From contig CAIVZW010000232.1 in assembly GCA_903910495.1 (NCBI GenBank), positions 1-29,514 on the forward strand: 29,514 nt of DNA. The letters are read 5' to 3'. This stretch comes from an uncultured beta proteobacterium. Lineage in GTDB: Bacteria > Pseudomonadota > Gammaproteobacteria > Burkholderiales > Rhodocyclaceae. Each line of letters starts with the position of its first letter. Within the stretch, counting starts at the first letter, position 1. The translations under genes were made by a program, and so were the position numbers. The notes under the pieces were generated by a model. It worked only from the letters and a program-made list of their open reading frames with translations. It was not told where the DNA came from and ran no database searches. This document shows positions 8,066 to 16,794 of the stretch, in pieces.

Positions 8066-9961
8066 TCAGTCTAGCGCGACCGTCGATATCCATGGAACCG
8101 CCGCAATAATTGCGACTCCGACGAAAAGCGCAATGAGATAAGGCCAGATCGCCTTTGTTACCTCATCAGGAGATGCATCACCAATTCGACAAGCGATATA
8201 AAGGCCTATACCAATTGGTGGAGTCATGTAGCCAATGTTCATTGCACAAACTGCAATCATCGAGTAGTGGATATCGTGGATCCCCAATTTTCTAGCAATC
8301 GGAAACATGATTGGTGCTAGCAAAAGAATGGCTGGCAGCCCCTCAAGCAGGCATCCCAAGACGACGAAGATGATCGTCGAGACGACTATAAATGCCACCA
8401 CTCCCCCTGGCAGAGAGATTAAAAAATTGGTCATATTCTGAATCACACCACTCTGCGTGACCGCCCAAGACATACCGGATGCCGTACCCAAAATGAGCAA
8501 AATGGCGCCGGATAGTGTAGCTGTCTCGACCAACATGCCGTAAATCTTCCTTGCTCCAATGCCGCCATACAAAAAGTGTCCAATAATCATTGCGTACAAT
8601 ACGGCGATAGAGGACACTTCTGTAGCTGTGGCGAATCCACCCGCAACCGTGCTACGGATGATGAACGGTAATGTAAGCGCTGGGGCAGCAACAACTATCA
8701 GTTTGACCACCACATTCAGCGACGGCCGAGTTACGCCCCGCATGTCTTCGTCCCGTGCATACCATCGGGCAAGAGCCATCAAAGCTATCAGCAATACCAT
8801 GGCGACGACGAAACCGCTCTGGAAGAGTCCGGCAATTGAGACCCCTGCCACAGACCCCAGAACAATTAATACAATGCTGGGAGGAACGGTATCTGCCATC
8901 GCTGCACCGGTGGCCAACAAGGCGACCATCCCGGCTTTCTTATGTCCTCTCCGCTCCATTTCCGGAAACAGCGCAGGCGCAACCGTGGCCATGTCGGATG
9001 TCTTGGAACCGGATATGCCGGAGACCACAAATAGCGAGCCAAGCAACACATACGACATTCCAGCCTTAATGTGCCCAACCAGCGATGCAAGCACGTCGAC
9101 AATCGCTTTGCCCATGCCAGTCGCGTCGAGTATGCACCCGAGCAGAACGAACACCGGGATTGACACGAGGACAATACTGGACATTCCTTCGTCCATGCGT
9201 GAGATGATAACCATCAAAGGCATGTGAGAAGTAAAAGCCAGGTAAGACAAGGTTCCGAGTCCAAAGCAGAATCCGATTGGAACGCCTGCAAACAGAAAAA
9301 AGGTAACTAAAATCGCCAGAAAAATTCCAATATTGGTCACGGCTGATAGTTGCTGGAATTGGGGACTAAACCACCAAAAGACCGATGCAGCTGTACCGAC
9401 CAAGACAGCTGCCAGCAAGAGATCTTTCCATTGCGACTTTCGCACCGCATGAACAACGATGATAACGAGCATCATTACAACGCCAAATAGCATAGCTGAC
9501 ACGCGAAAAGTACTTGGAATCTCAAGTGTTGGCGTGCGAATCACCCACTCCTCAATCGCGTAGTCGTACGCCGGTCCAAGCATTGCGATGAGAAACACCG
9601 ACATGCAGACCAACGAAAAGGTCTGTACAAATGACCTGCCTCGCTCGGGAAGCATGTTGACAAACAGTGTTAGCCGCAAATGCTCGTGACGATACATTGC
9701 GATGGCGGCACCCATCATCGCTAACCATACGAACGCAGTAGCGACCACTTCTTCTATCCACACAACCTGCGTGGTGAGGGCATAACGTGTTGCTACGGCT
9801 ATAAGCAGCAGTACAACTATCGCTACCATCAAGATAGCAGACGCAACCTCGATCGGACGCATCCAACTCGACGTTGCGTGCTGCGATTGATAACCTGCCG
9901 CCTCTGCTGCAAGATTATCCAGCGATCCCTCAGGATTAAGATTTGTATCTACGTTGGACAT
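8066..9961 (-). CDS. dctQM: TRAP transporter fused permease (DctQ-DctM)
   Basis: Inner-membrane permease of a tripartite ATP-independent periplasmic transporter, with the small (DctQ) and large (DctM) subunits in one 631-residue chain. Residues 1-40 are a hydrophilic N-terminus. About 40-190 form the DctQ part with WIEEVVATAFVWLAMMGAA and RHEHLRL, typical of the Q family. The rest is the multi-helix DctM part, with PIGFCFGLG, GISGSKTSDMATVAP, DTVPPSIVLIVLG and the late YMTPPIGIGLYIA motif. GGAG lies 5 nt before the ATG at 9961. It follows the binding-protein gene after a 90-bp gap holding a strong hairpin. Symport of an organic anion with Na+ is the family norm; the substrate is not known. 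Confidence 0.93.
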   Translation of the reverse strand: MSNVDTNLNPEGSLDNLAAEAAGYQSQHATSSWMRPIEVASAILMVAIVVLLLIAVATRYALTTQVVWIEEVVATAFVWLAMMGAAIAMYRHEHLRLTLFVNMLPERGRSFVQTFSLVCMSVFLIAMLGPAYDYAIEEWVIRTPTLEIPSTFRVSAMLFGVVMMLVIIVVHAVRKSQWKDLLLAAVLVGTAASVFWWFSPQFQQLSAVTNIGIFLAILVTFFLFAGVPIGFCFGLGTLSYLAFTSHMPLMVIISRMDEGMSSIVLVSIPVFVLLGCILDATGMGKAIVDVLASLVGHIKAGMSYVLLGSLFVVSGISGSKTSDMATVAPALFPEMERRGHKKAGMVALLATGAAMADTVPPSIVLIVLGSVAGVSIAGLFQSGFVVAMVLLIALMALARWYARDEDMRGVTRPSLNVVVKLIVVAAPALTLPFIIRSTVAGGFATATEVSSIAVLYAMIIGHFLYGGIGARKIYGMLVETATLSGAILLILGTASGMSWAVTQSGVIQNMTNFLISLPGGVVAFIVVSTIIFVVLGCLLEGLPAILLLAPIMFPIARKLGIHDIHYSMIAVCAMNIGYMTPPIGIGLYIACRIGDASPDEVTKAIWPYLIALFVGVAIIAAVPWISTVALD

Positions 9962-10008
9962 GGTGTCTCCGTTAAGGCCCACTACGCAGGCTCCAAAAGG
10001 GGTTTAAA

Positions 10009-10042
10009 TAATGTTCCGGATGGTCGTCCACCCAGAACATTA
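10009..10042 (-). promoter_or_regulatory. Intercistronic hairpin between the dctP and dctQM genes
   Basis: In minus-strand RNA a 15-bp stem (arms 10028-10042 and 10009-10023, two G-U pairs, otherwise perfect) closes an ACGA tetraloop (10024-10027). It lies 9 nt after the binding-protein stop and 47 nt before the permease start. The tail is only moderately U-rich. It is placed where partial termination or 3' protection would raise binding protein over permease. Confidence 0.7.
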
Positions 10043-10051
10043 CAGCGTAGC

Positions 10052-11059
10052 TTAGCCAAGCTTTCCTGTGGTTGCTTCCAATAGCCCCCAGGCCTCGTCA
10101 CCCATGCGCTTTTTCCACTCTGCGTAGAAACCAGAGGCCTGCAGCACCTTGCGGAAAGCGTCCGGGTCCGCATTAATGAACTCCACGGACTTGGCGAGGC
10201 TAGTACGCAATTCCTCGTTAAGTCGAGCAACGTCTTCCCGCTGTTTAAGTGCAGCAGCATTTACCTCTTGACGTACGATATCGCGTGCCGTAGCGGGCAG
10301 GGCTTCAAATGAACGTCGATTTGCAAGGAACCAGAAACCATCCCACATGTGGTTTGTGTTGGAAATGTATTTTCCAACCTCATGCATTTTGGCGAAATAA
10401 ATACCAGCAAGTGGATTCTCCAAGCCGTCCGCCACCTTGGTTTGCATTGCCGTATAAGTTTCACCCCATGGGATTGTTACTGGAGAAGCGCCCAGATCCT
10501 TGAACAACCCTGTCCACAGCGGACTCGGAGGAACGCGAATCTTGAAACCCTTGAGGTCAGCCGGCGTGCGAACAGGCTGCGTCGCGGACAATATCTGGCG
10601 GAAACCGTTGTCCCACATCCGATCGAAAGCAATCAACCCGGCCTTCTCAATCATTTTCACAACATGCTTGCCAAGATCGCCATCCATTGCTTTCCATACT
10701 GAAGCAGTGTTAGAAAAAGCGAAACCAATTCCGTTGATGGCAGCAACGGGTACAAGAGAGGCCAAGATCAAGCCCGAATTCGTAAAGAAGTCGATGCCAC
10801 CTGAACGCAGTTGAGAGAGCATGTCCGCGTCAGAGCCGAGCTGGCTTGATGGAAAGACATTGATTTCCACTTGCCCATTCGTCTTTTGCTTGATCGTTTC
10901 GCTTGCCTCTTTCATGCGCAAATTCAGAGGATGATCCGGGGGCATGATATTGGCGAATTTCAGCTTAAATTGAGCCTGGCTCCGTGCTACTAAAGGGAAA
11001 GCCAACCCTGTGCTTGCTACAACCGAAGCCTGGATAAATTGTCTACGAGTAATAGTCAT
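10052..11059 (-). CDS. dctP: TRAP transporter substrate-binding protein (DctP family)
   Basis: Periplasmic solute receptor, 335 residues. The N-terminus MTITRRQFIQASVVAS is a twin-arginine signal with a hydrophobic core and a likely cleavage after VARSQA. The mature part has the DctP pattern: the early FANIMPPDHPLN strand, LKGFKIRVPPS carrying the conserved carboxylate-binding Arg, and the Trp/Gly-rich PWGETYTAMQTKVADGLEN motif. AGGAGG precedes the ATG at 11059 by 6 nt, the strongest ribosome site of this operon and fitting for a protein needed in excess. It lies 42 bp after hydrolase copy 2. The ligand is probably an organic acid; hydrolase neighbours suggest a substituted carboxylate, which is inference. 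Confidence 0.93.
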   Translation of the reverse strand: MTITRRQFIQASVVASTGLAFPLVARSQAQFKLKFANIMPPDHPLNLRMKEASETIKQKTNGQVEINVFPSSQLGSDADMLSQLRSGGIDFFTNSGLILASLVPVAAINGIGFAFSNTASVWKAMDGDLGKHVVKMIEKAGLIAFDRMWDNGFRQILSATQPVRTPADLKGFKIRVPPSPLWTGLFKDLGASPVTIPWGETYTAMQTKVADGLENPLAGIYFAKMHEVGKYISNTNHMWDGFWFLANRRSFEALPATARDIVRQEVNAAALKQREDVARLNEELRTSLAKSVEFINADPDAFRKVLQASGFYAEWKKRMGDEAWGLLEATTGKLG

Positions 11060-11101
11060 TGACGCCTCCTGTTGATGACTCAGATGAATCGGGACCTACT
11101 A

Positions 11102-11953
11102 TTAAAGTTCTTCAAGAAAGAACTTGAGTAACTCTTGAGCGATGAATTCGGGCTGCTCTTCCGTGACCCAATGTCCAGAATCTGGCACCAGACCGCCGGT
11201 AACGTTTTCGGCCACTCGTTTCAACGACTCAATCGTATCCGTGCCACGTCCATAGCTCTTGCTACCGCCGAGAGCCAAGACTGGCATGCGCAATTTCCCG
11301 TTTTCTGCCAAAAATGCCTGATTGTCAGCGCTGTCCTGCGGTAGTGCCCGATAAATGTTAAACATGGCACGCATGGCGCCAGGCTTAACATAAGTTCTCA
11401 TATATTCCTTCCGGTCATCCTCGCTAATGCAATTGGGCAGGTATCCATAATTTTCGAAGAGCCAGTTTATGATCAGATGTTCCCGTCCGTGAAAAATGGC
11501 TTCAGGCAGATCAAGAGTCCGGAAGAGTGCGTGGTGCCAGCGACGGCCATTCTGAGAAAAATCTGCGCCATCGCCCGGAATTGCAACATCCAAAATTGCC
11601 AGTTTGCGAACAGCCTCCGGGTGTTGAGCAGCGAGCGCAAAGGCGGTAGGACCGCCCCAGTCGTGGCCAACCAAATTGAAGCTCTCAATATTTAGGGTTT
11701 TCATCAACCGCCAAATATCGTTAGACATCGTTTTCTTGTCGTACCCCGTCGCCGGTCGTGACGAATCTCCCAACCCTCTCAGGTCCGGCGCAATAACGGT
11801 AAACTTTTCCGCTAGGAATGGAATTACGTAACGCCATTCATAGCTTGTCTGTGGGCAGCCATGAAGCAAGACGATTGGGAAGCCCTTGCCAGCGGTGACG
11901 TAATGCAACATTACGTCACCAACGTCCGAGTAATGGTGTTGTAACTCAGTCAT
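11102..11953 (-). CDS. Alpha/beta hydrolase, epoxide hydrolase / haloacid dehalogenase-like (copy 2)
   Basis: 283-residue paralogue of the gene at 7033-7878. By eye about three quarters of residues match and every catalytic position is the same: HGCP (31-34), nucleophile Asp98 in VGHDWGG, Asp122 in LDVAIPG and His261 in SGHWVTEE. Differences concentrate in the cap and surface. GGAAGGA lies upstream of the ATG at 11953. The frame extends to 12064, but that stretch is the mRNA leader with inverted repeats. It is the first gene of the hydrolase-dctP-dctQM series. Keeping two copies around one transporter suggests slightly different substrates, isomers or regulation. Epoxide hydrolase versus dehalogenase activity cannot be decided here. 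Confidence 0.88.
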   Translation of the reverse strand: MTELQHHYSDVGDVMLHYVTAGKGFPIVLLHGCPQTSYEWRYVIPFLAEKFTVIAPDLRGLGDSSRPATGYDKKTMSNDIWRLMKTLNIESFNLVGHDWGGPTAFALAAQHPEAVRKLAILDVAIPGDGADFSQNGRRWHHALFRTLDLPEAIFHGREHLIINWLFENYGYLPNCISEDDRKEYMRTYVKPGAMRAMFNIYRALPQDSADNQAFLAENGKLRMPVLALGGSKSYGRGTDTIESLKRVAENVTGGLVPDSGHWVTEEQPEFIAQELLKFFLEEL

Positions 11954-11996
11954 CTGTTTTCCTTCCTTGTGATAAATGTTCGTTAGTGTTTCTGTT

Positions 11997-12083
11997 GCGG
12001 CAGAGGCAACCCGCCTCCATACGATTTGCTCGGATAGTTTTCGATCACGGCAGAGTCGTCCCATTTGCCCTTGCCTCTGCCGC
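11997..12083 (-). promoter_or_regulatory. Structured mRNA leader with competing inverted repeats
   Basis: A perfect 13-bp inverted repeat (GCGGCAGAGGCAA at 11997-12009, complement at 12071-12083) spans 61 nt. An 8-bp copy, CGGCAGAG at 12048-12055, can pair with the same distal arm at 12075-12082. In the minus transcript the first arm can therefore pair with either of two later arms, giving mutually exclusive hairpins before the hydrolase start. No U-tract terminator was seen, so control could act on translation or RNA stability. Confidence 0.4.
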
Positions 12084-12119
12084 TACCGTTGACTTTCTTG
12101 AGGTAGAGATCTTGAACGC

Positions 12120-12149
12120 AGTATCTGCCGTGAAAAAACATTCGGTCAA
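12120..12149 (-). promoter_or_regulatory. Possible promoter of the hydrolase-TRAP operon
   Basis: On the minus strand TTGACC (12149-12144) and GATACT (12125-12120) are separated by 18 nt. The start would fall near 12112, giving a leader of about 159 nt that contains the inverted repeats. This is a box match only. The rest of the 590-bp gap (11954-12543) is AT-rich and shows no conserved gene on either strand. Confidence 0.35.
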
Positions 12150-12543
12150 GAGAATAAAACGGCTTTAATGAAGAAATAGGATCATCATTTACCGCCACGG
12201 GAAATCCAATCGATCGCCATCGTGATTAGTCAATACAACATTAACTATATGTTTTTTTGTGAATTTATCGTCACAACTTCACGATGATCTGCATTTCGGC
12301 TTAACGCTTATTAGAAACAGACCGTGGACCAGTGATTTTCAGCAACGGATTGATGAATTGGCATCACCAATAAAGAGGCAAATAATCACAAGATCCAGAC
12401 TAAAAACCCACCTGCGATCATTTCTTTCGCAAAAATCGCGGCTTTTTCAAGAACAGGTCAGAAAAATCTCAACCCACCACATTGATAAATCTTAGAATTT
12501 TGAATAACAATGCAACGAGGGTGATCTGATATCATCAATACTT

Positions 12544-13461
12544 ATGCGTGAAATTCCTCATTTAAGCACGATACAAGCGTTCGAATCGGCGTCGCGCCTT
12601 GGTTCATTCATCGCTGCGGCTGACGAATTACACCTTACGCCTTCAGCAATTAGTCACCGAATCAGGGATTTAGAAACACACCTTGGAGTGATGCTATTTC
12701 ACCGAATACACAGGACCGTTGTGCTGACTGATGCGGGACGGCGTTATGCCCAGGAGGTCGGGAATGCTTTTGGCGTCTTGGAGGCGGCGTCACATGAGGC
12801 TACACGAAAAGGGAAAAGCGACCTTCTCACGGTCCACGTTGTGCCTAGCCTTGGGTCGCAATGGCTAATGCCCCGACTTGCCAGGTTTTGCGCGAAATAC
12901 CCCGACATCGATTTGCGAGTAACGGCTTCTGGCGACCACGCTGCACTTCAAGAAGGAGTGATTGATTTCCACATCAGCTACGGGCCAGTCCTGCGTCGTG
13001 CAGGTATTGAAAACGAGCCATTCCCCCCTGAACCTATTGTGGTTCTTTGCTCTCCATCGTTGACCCGTGGAGCTTCGGGATTACAGTATCCTGGGGACAT
13101 CGGCCAATGCTTGCTAATACACACAGAAACCAATCTTTATACATGGAGAGACTGGCAAAATGACCATCGAGGACTAAAGCTTAATCTTGAAAGAGGTCTT
13201 CGATTCGACAGTTCCGTAATGTCAATCTATGCAGCAGCAGACGGAATGGGCGTTTGCCTTGAAAGTAGGTTATTGGTAGAACGACAGCTGAGCGCCGAAA
13301 CATTAGTCTTGCCTTTTGGACGAGAAGGGCCACGGATTCAGTGCCACAGCCTGAGCTATCTTTCTAGCAGAGCAAAACTGCCAAAAATGCGTGTTTTCCA
13401 AGATTGGCTGCATCAGGCTTTAGCAGAAAGCCCTGCACTGCAACCATCGGTTGGTCTTTGA
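12544..13461 (+). CDS. LysR-family transcriptional regulator (GcvA-like)
   Basis: 305-residue LysR-type regulator. The winged helix-turn-helix covers about residues 5-64, with IQAFESASRLGSFIAAADELHL and TPSAISHRIRDLETHLGVMLF followed by LTDAGRRY. The rest is a periplasmic-binding-like effector domain of the GcvA/AmpR subgroup (VHVVPSLGSQWLMPRL, ADGMGVCLESRLLVERQL). It diverges from the hydrolase-TRAP operon, the usual arrangement for a LysR activator of the neighbouring operon, and has no obvious ribosome site. A TGATATCA palindrome (12527-12534) just before the ATG could be part of an autoregulatory site. The inducer is unknown, probably the transported compound. Confidence 0.9.
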   Translation: MREIPHLSTIQAFESASRLGSFIAAADELHLTPSAISHRIRDLETHLGVMLFHRIHRTVVLTDAGRRYAQEVGNAFGVLEAASHEATRKGKSDLLTVHVVPSLGSQWLMPRLARFCAKYPDIDLRVTASGDHAALQEGVIDFHISYGPVLRRAGIENEPFPPEPIVVLCSPSLTRGASGLQYPGDIGQCLLIHTETNLYTWRDWQNDHRGLKLNLERGLRFDSSVMSIYAAADGMGVCLESRLLVERQLSAETLVLPFGREGPRIQCHSLSYLSSRAKLPKMRVFQDWLHQALAESPALQPSVGL

Positions 13462-13667
13462 GTTTTTTTGATCTCAAAGGGATACTTTGGATCACTGAAT
13501 CTCCAAATATTATGTCTTTGATCGGCTTCCTGTTGAAAGCAGGAACGTTTACCTTCTGTACGATTGGCTTTCGCGCAGACTACGAAATCTGCCGTTCGGC
13601 TTGATCCGCGGTTGAGCGGCAGGTAACCGGCGCATTGCCGCCGGAGTTGGGCCGACAGCCCTCTGTT

Positions 13668-13932
13668 CTCCGCTTGAAGGCGCTCAAAGAACAGGGGAAT
13701 GAATGGAAGCCTTCGCCGTGGGTATTCATTAGCCCCACATCGCTTACTGGTCGTCTTGAGGAACCGAGTATTGCCCATCGTAAGGCAATTGCCGCCGCTG
13801 GCTTGCCACCGGTCTCATTACACGGCTTGCGCCGTTCGTTTGGCAGTCTGTCAGAGTGGTGCGAGGTTCCCGTTGGTGTAGTTGCTCAAATCATGGGTCA
13901 CAAGCCTAGCGCGACCGCTGAGAAGCACGGCC
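13668..13932 (+). pseudogene. Tyrosine recombinase (phage integrase) remnant, C-terminal part
   Basis: The plus-strand frame reads SPWVFISPTSLTGRLEEP, then the catalytic LHGLRRSFGSLSEWCE box (His and Arg) and QIMGHKPSATAEKH with the second His. This is the C-terminal catalytic domain of a P4-type integrase. Everything upstream of about 13668 (N-terminal and core-binding domains) is absent. The frame leaves the family pattern right after AEKH, so the nucleophile Tyr is lost. It lies between the LysR gene and alaS, at the right edge of the low-GC catabolic block, and is a plausible relic of the element that brought it. The remaining bases of 13462-14039 hold no other gene; no tRNA or attachment repeat was recognised. 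Confidence 0.75.
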
Positions 13933-13995
13933 GTTTTTTTTGTAGGCCGGGATGCTTTTATGCAACTTTACACCGGATGCCTATGCCCGATTCGG

Positions 13996-14004
13996 TGCTA
14001 AAAT
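13996..14004 (+). promoter_or_regulatory. Extended -10 promoter of alaS
   Basis: TGCTAAAAT matches an extended -10 element (TGnTATAAT with one change). It lies about 36 nt before the alaS ATG. No good -35 box is at the right distance, which is normal for extended -10 promoters. Confidence 0.45.
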
Positions 14005-14039
14005 TGCAGGTCTTTGAAAATACGCCCGATTAGGGATAA

Positions 14040-16661
14040 ATGCCGATGAAAAGTGCCGAAATCCGCGAAAAATTCCTCAGATTCTTTGAGTCCAAAGGTC
14101 ACCAGATCGTGGCCTCCAGTTCGCTCGTTCCGCACGAGGATCCGACCCTGCTGTTTACCAACGCCGGAATGAACCAGTTCAAGGATGTTTTTCTGGGGTT
14201 TGACAAGCGGCCATACAACCGGGCAACGACGTCGCAGAAGTGCGTGCGTGCCGGCGGCAAGCATAACGATCTGGAGAACGTCGGCTATACGGCGCGCCAT
14301 CATACTTTTTTCGAGATGCTCGGCAATTTTTCCTTTGGCGATTATTTCAAGCTGGATGCGATCAGGTACGCCTGGGAACTGCTGACCGAGGTCTACAAAC
14401 TGTCGCCGGAGCGCATGTGGGTCACCGTCTACGCCGAGGACGACGAGGCTTACGATATCTGGCACACGGTGATCGGCATTCCGGTCGGGCGCATCGTGCG
14501 CATTGGCGATAACAAGGGTGCGCGCTACGCTTCCGATAATTTCTGGATGATGGGCGATACCGGACCCTGCGGCCCATGTACCGAGATTTTTTACGATCAC
14601 GGCGAGCACATTCCGGGCGGTCCCCCGGGATCGCCCGATGAAGATGGCGACCGCTACATCGAGATCTGGAACAACGTCTTCATGCAGTTCAACCGCGATG
14701 AAGCCGGGGTCATGCACCCCTTGCCCAAGCCCTCGGTCGATACCGGCATGGGTCTGGAGCGCATCGCCGCCGTGTTGCAGCAGGTACATGCCAATTACGA
14801 GATCGACCTGTTCCAGAGCCTGATCAAGGCGGCAGCGCGTGAGACGAATTGCCCGGATGCTGACGGCCCCTCGCTGCGCGTGCTGGCCGACCACATCCGC
14901 GCCTGTTCCTTCCTGATCGCCGATGGTGTCATTCCCGGCAACGAAGGACGCGGCTATGTCCTGCGCCGCATCATCCGGCGCGCCATCCGCCACGGCTACA
15001 AGCTGGGCGCGCGAACCGCCTTCTTCAACCGCATGGTGCCCGATCTGGTGGCCGAGATGGGTAGCGCCTATCCCGAACTGGTTGCCGGCGAGAAGCGTGT
15101 CATCGACGTGTTGCGCCAGGAAGAAGACCGCTTCTTTGCCACCATCGAACACGGCATGGCGATTCTCGAAGGCGAACTGGCCGCAATGGGCGGTAAGGGC
15201 ATGTTTAACGGTGAAACGGCCTTCAAGCTGCACGACACCTTCGGCTTCCCGCTTGACCTCACAGCCGACATCTGCCGCGAGCGCGTGGTGAGCGTCGATA
15301 GCGCCGGCTTCGAGGTGGCGATGAATCGGCAGAAGGAGCAGGCGCGTTCCGCCGGCAAGTTCAGGATGGCGGCGGCGCTGGACTACAGCGGCCCGGCGAC
15401 CACCTTCCACGGTTACGAAACGCTCGAATTCAAGGGCAAGGTGCTGGCGCTCTACAAGGAAGGCAGTCCGGTCAGCGAGTTGAATGAAGGCGATCTGGGC
15501 GTCGTGGTGCTCGACGAGACGCCGTTCTACGCCGAATCCGGCGGTCAGGTCGGCGACCGCGGGGTCGTGCAGTCGACGCAGGGAATTTTTGCCGTCGAAG
15601 ATACGCAGAAGATTCAGGCCGTCGTGTTCGGTCATCAGGGCGTGCTCAAGACGGGTGCCCTCAAGGTTGGCGATGCGGTCAATGCCAAAGTCGATCTGCT
15701 GGCGCGCAAGCGCACCGTGCGCAACCATTCAGCCACCCACCTGATGCACAAGGCCTTGCGTGAAGTGCTCGGCGAACATGTGCAGCAGAAGGGTTCACAG
15801 GTCGATGCGGACAAGACGCGTTTCGATTTTGTGCACAACCAGCCACTGACCGACGAGGAAATCCGCAAGGTCGAGAACATCGTCAATGCCGAAATCCTTG
15901 ACAACGTCGAGTGCCGGCATCGCGAAATGCCGATTGGCGAAGCGCAGAAACTCGGCGCCATGATGCTCTTCGGCGAGAAGTACGGCGACGAGGTGCGCGT
16001 GATCGACATCGGCTCCTCGCGCGAACTGTGCGGCGGCACGCATGTGCAGCGTACGGGGGACATCGGCCTGTTCAGCATCGTCGCCGAAGGCGGTGTGGCG
16101 GCCGGCGTGCGCCGTCTCGAGGCGGTCACCGGCGACAACGCGCTGGCCTACATGCAGGGCATGGAAACGGCGCTCGGCGGCGTCGCGGGCACGCTCAGGG
16201 TGCAGCCCAGCGATGTGCAGGCCCGCGTCTACTCGATTCTCGACCAGGTCCGCCAGCTCGAACGCGAACTGGCCGTGCTCAAGGGCAAGCAGGTTTCGGC
16301 GCAAGGCGATGGCCTGGTCAACAGTGTCGTCGATGTGAAAGGGGCCAAGGTACTGGCGGCAACGCTTGATGGCGCCGACATCAACGCCCTGCGCGCAACG
16401 ATGGACAAACTGCGCGACAAGCTCAAATCGGCTGTCCTGGTGCTGGCTTCGACAGCCGGCGGAAAAGTGACGCTGATCGCCGGAGTGACCCCTGACCTGA
16501 CTACAAAGGTCAAGGCCGGCGAACTGGTCAATATGGTCGCCCAGCAGGTCGGCGGCAAGGGCGGTGGCCGGCCGGACATGGCGCAAGCGGGCGGTACCGA
16601 TCCGGCCGGATTGCCGGCGGCGCTGGCATCGGTTCGGGCGTGGGTGGAACAGCGGCTTTAA
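14040..16661 (+). CDS. alaS: Alanine--tRNA ligase
   Basis: Cytoplasmic class II aminoacyl-tRNA synthetase that charges tRNA-Ala; 873 residues, the usual length. The N-terminal aminoacylation domain starts near [17 protein letters not shown] with class II motif regions ([32 protein letters not shown]). The editing domain carries the zinc ligands His563 and His567 (HSATH) and Cys664 and His668 (CGGTH). The C-terminal DHHA1 segment contains [19 protein letters not shown] at 14032-14035 lies 4 nt before the ATG at 14040 and 10 nt before a second in-frame ATG at 14046; either may be used. A strong terminator follows. No recX or recA is adjacent. Confidence 0.98.
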   Translation: MPMKSAEIREKFLRFFESKGHQIVASSSLVPHEDPTLLFTNAGMNQFKDVFLGFDKRPYNRATTSQKCVRAGGKHNDLENVGYTARHHTFFEMLGNFSFGDYFKLDAIRYAWELLTEVYKLSPERMWVTVYAEDDEAYDIWHTVIGIPVGRIVRIGDNKGARYASDNFWMMGDTGPCGPCTEIFYDHGEHIPGGPPGSPDEDGDRYIEIWNNVFMQFNRDEAGVMHPLPKPSVDTGMGLERIAAVLQQVHANYEIDLFQSLIKAAARETNCPDADGPSLRVLADHIRACSFLIADGVIPGNEGRGYVLRRIIRRAIRHGYKLGARTAFFNRMVPDLVAEMGSAYPELVAGEKRVIDVLRQEEDRFFATIEHGMAILEGELAAMGGKGMFNGETAFKLHDTFGFPLDLTADICRERVVSVDSAGFEVAMNRQKEQARSAGKFRMAAALDYSGPATTFHGYETLEFKGKVLALYKEGSPVSELNEGDLGVVVLDETPFYAESGGQVGDRGVVQSTQGIFAVEDTQKIQAVVFGHQGVLKTGALKVGDAVNAKVDLLARKRTVRNHSATHLMHKALREVLGEHVQQKGSQVDADKTRFDFVHNQPLTDEEIRKVENIVNAEILDNVECRHREMPIGEAQKLGAMMLFGEKYGDEVRVIDIGSSRELCGGTHVQRTGDIGLFSIVAEGGVAAGVRRLEAVTGDNALAYMQGMETALGGVAGTLRVQPSDVQARVYSILDQVRQLERELAVLKGKQVSAQGDGLVNSVVDVKGAKVLAATLDGADINALRATMDKLRDKLKSAVLVLASTAGGKVTLIAGVTPDLTTKVKAGELVNMVAQQVGGKGGGRPDMAQAGGTDPAGLPAALASVRAWVEQRL

Positions 16662-16685
16662 CCGGCGCGTATCTCCTGAATGCGG

Positions 16686-16717
16686 CGGCTGTTCCCCGGT
16701 GGGGGCAGCCGTTTTTT
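16686..16717 (+). terminator. Intrinsic terminator of alaS
   Basis: CGGCTG (16686-16691) pairs with CAGCCG (16706-16711). An inner CCCC/GGGG run extends the stem, and six T residues follow at 16712-16717. It lies 24 bp after the alaS stop. Confidence 0.9.
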
Positions 16718-16730
16718 CATGGTTCTTCAA

Positions 16731-16760
16731 TTGTATTTCCGGTGGTTTTCTATCTATACT
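16731..16760 (+). promoter_or_regulatory. Promoter of the universal stress protein gene
   Basis: TTGTAT (16731-16736) and TATACT (16755-16760) are separated by 18 nt. The start would lie near 16767, about 28 nt before the ATG. This is a good sigma-70-type match located after the alaS terminator. Confidence 0.6.
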
Positions 16761-16794
16761 GGAAGTGCACTCGTCATAAATGAAAGGAGTCATC

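Larger units (their letters stand above)
11983..12198 (-). other. Candidate small ORF upstream of hydrolase copy 2
   Basis: A GTG-initiated frame of 71 codons ends 29 bp before the hydrolase ATG. The product has a biased, protein-like composition (rich in Gly, Lys and Ser, ending GGGLPLPQQKH) but matches no family I know. There is no convincing ribosome site, and the predicted promoter at 12120-12149 lies inside it. It could be a decayed 3' end of a lost upstream gene, a leader frame, or chance. Confidence 0.2.

Noticed and set aside
8559..9227. 222-codon plus-strand frame
   Set aside because: It is antisense to the TRAP permease and its composition reflects the hydrophobic gene on the other strand.
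11954..12064. 37-residue N-terminal extension of hydrolase copy 2
   Set aside because: Copy 1 has no such extension, a good ribosome site precedes the ATG at 11953, and the extension overlaps the structured leader.
12259..12495. 78-codon plus-strand frame before the LysR gene
   Set aside because: AT-rich, no ribosome site, no recognisable motif; probably promoter DNA.
13462..14039. tRNA gene or attachment site beside the integrase remnant
   Set aside because: No cloverleaf-like sequence or direct repeat could be recognised.
13998..15728. Long minus-strand open frame of 576 codons
   Set aside because: It is a shadow of alaS in GC-rich sequence; alaS is unmistakable on the plus strand.
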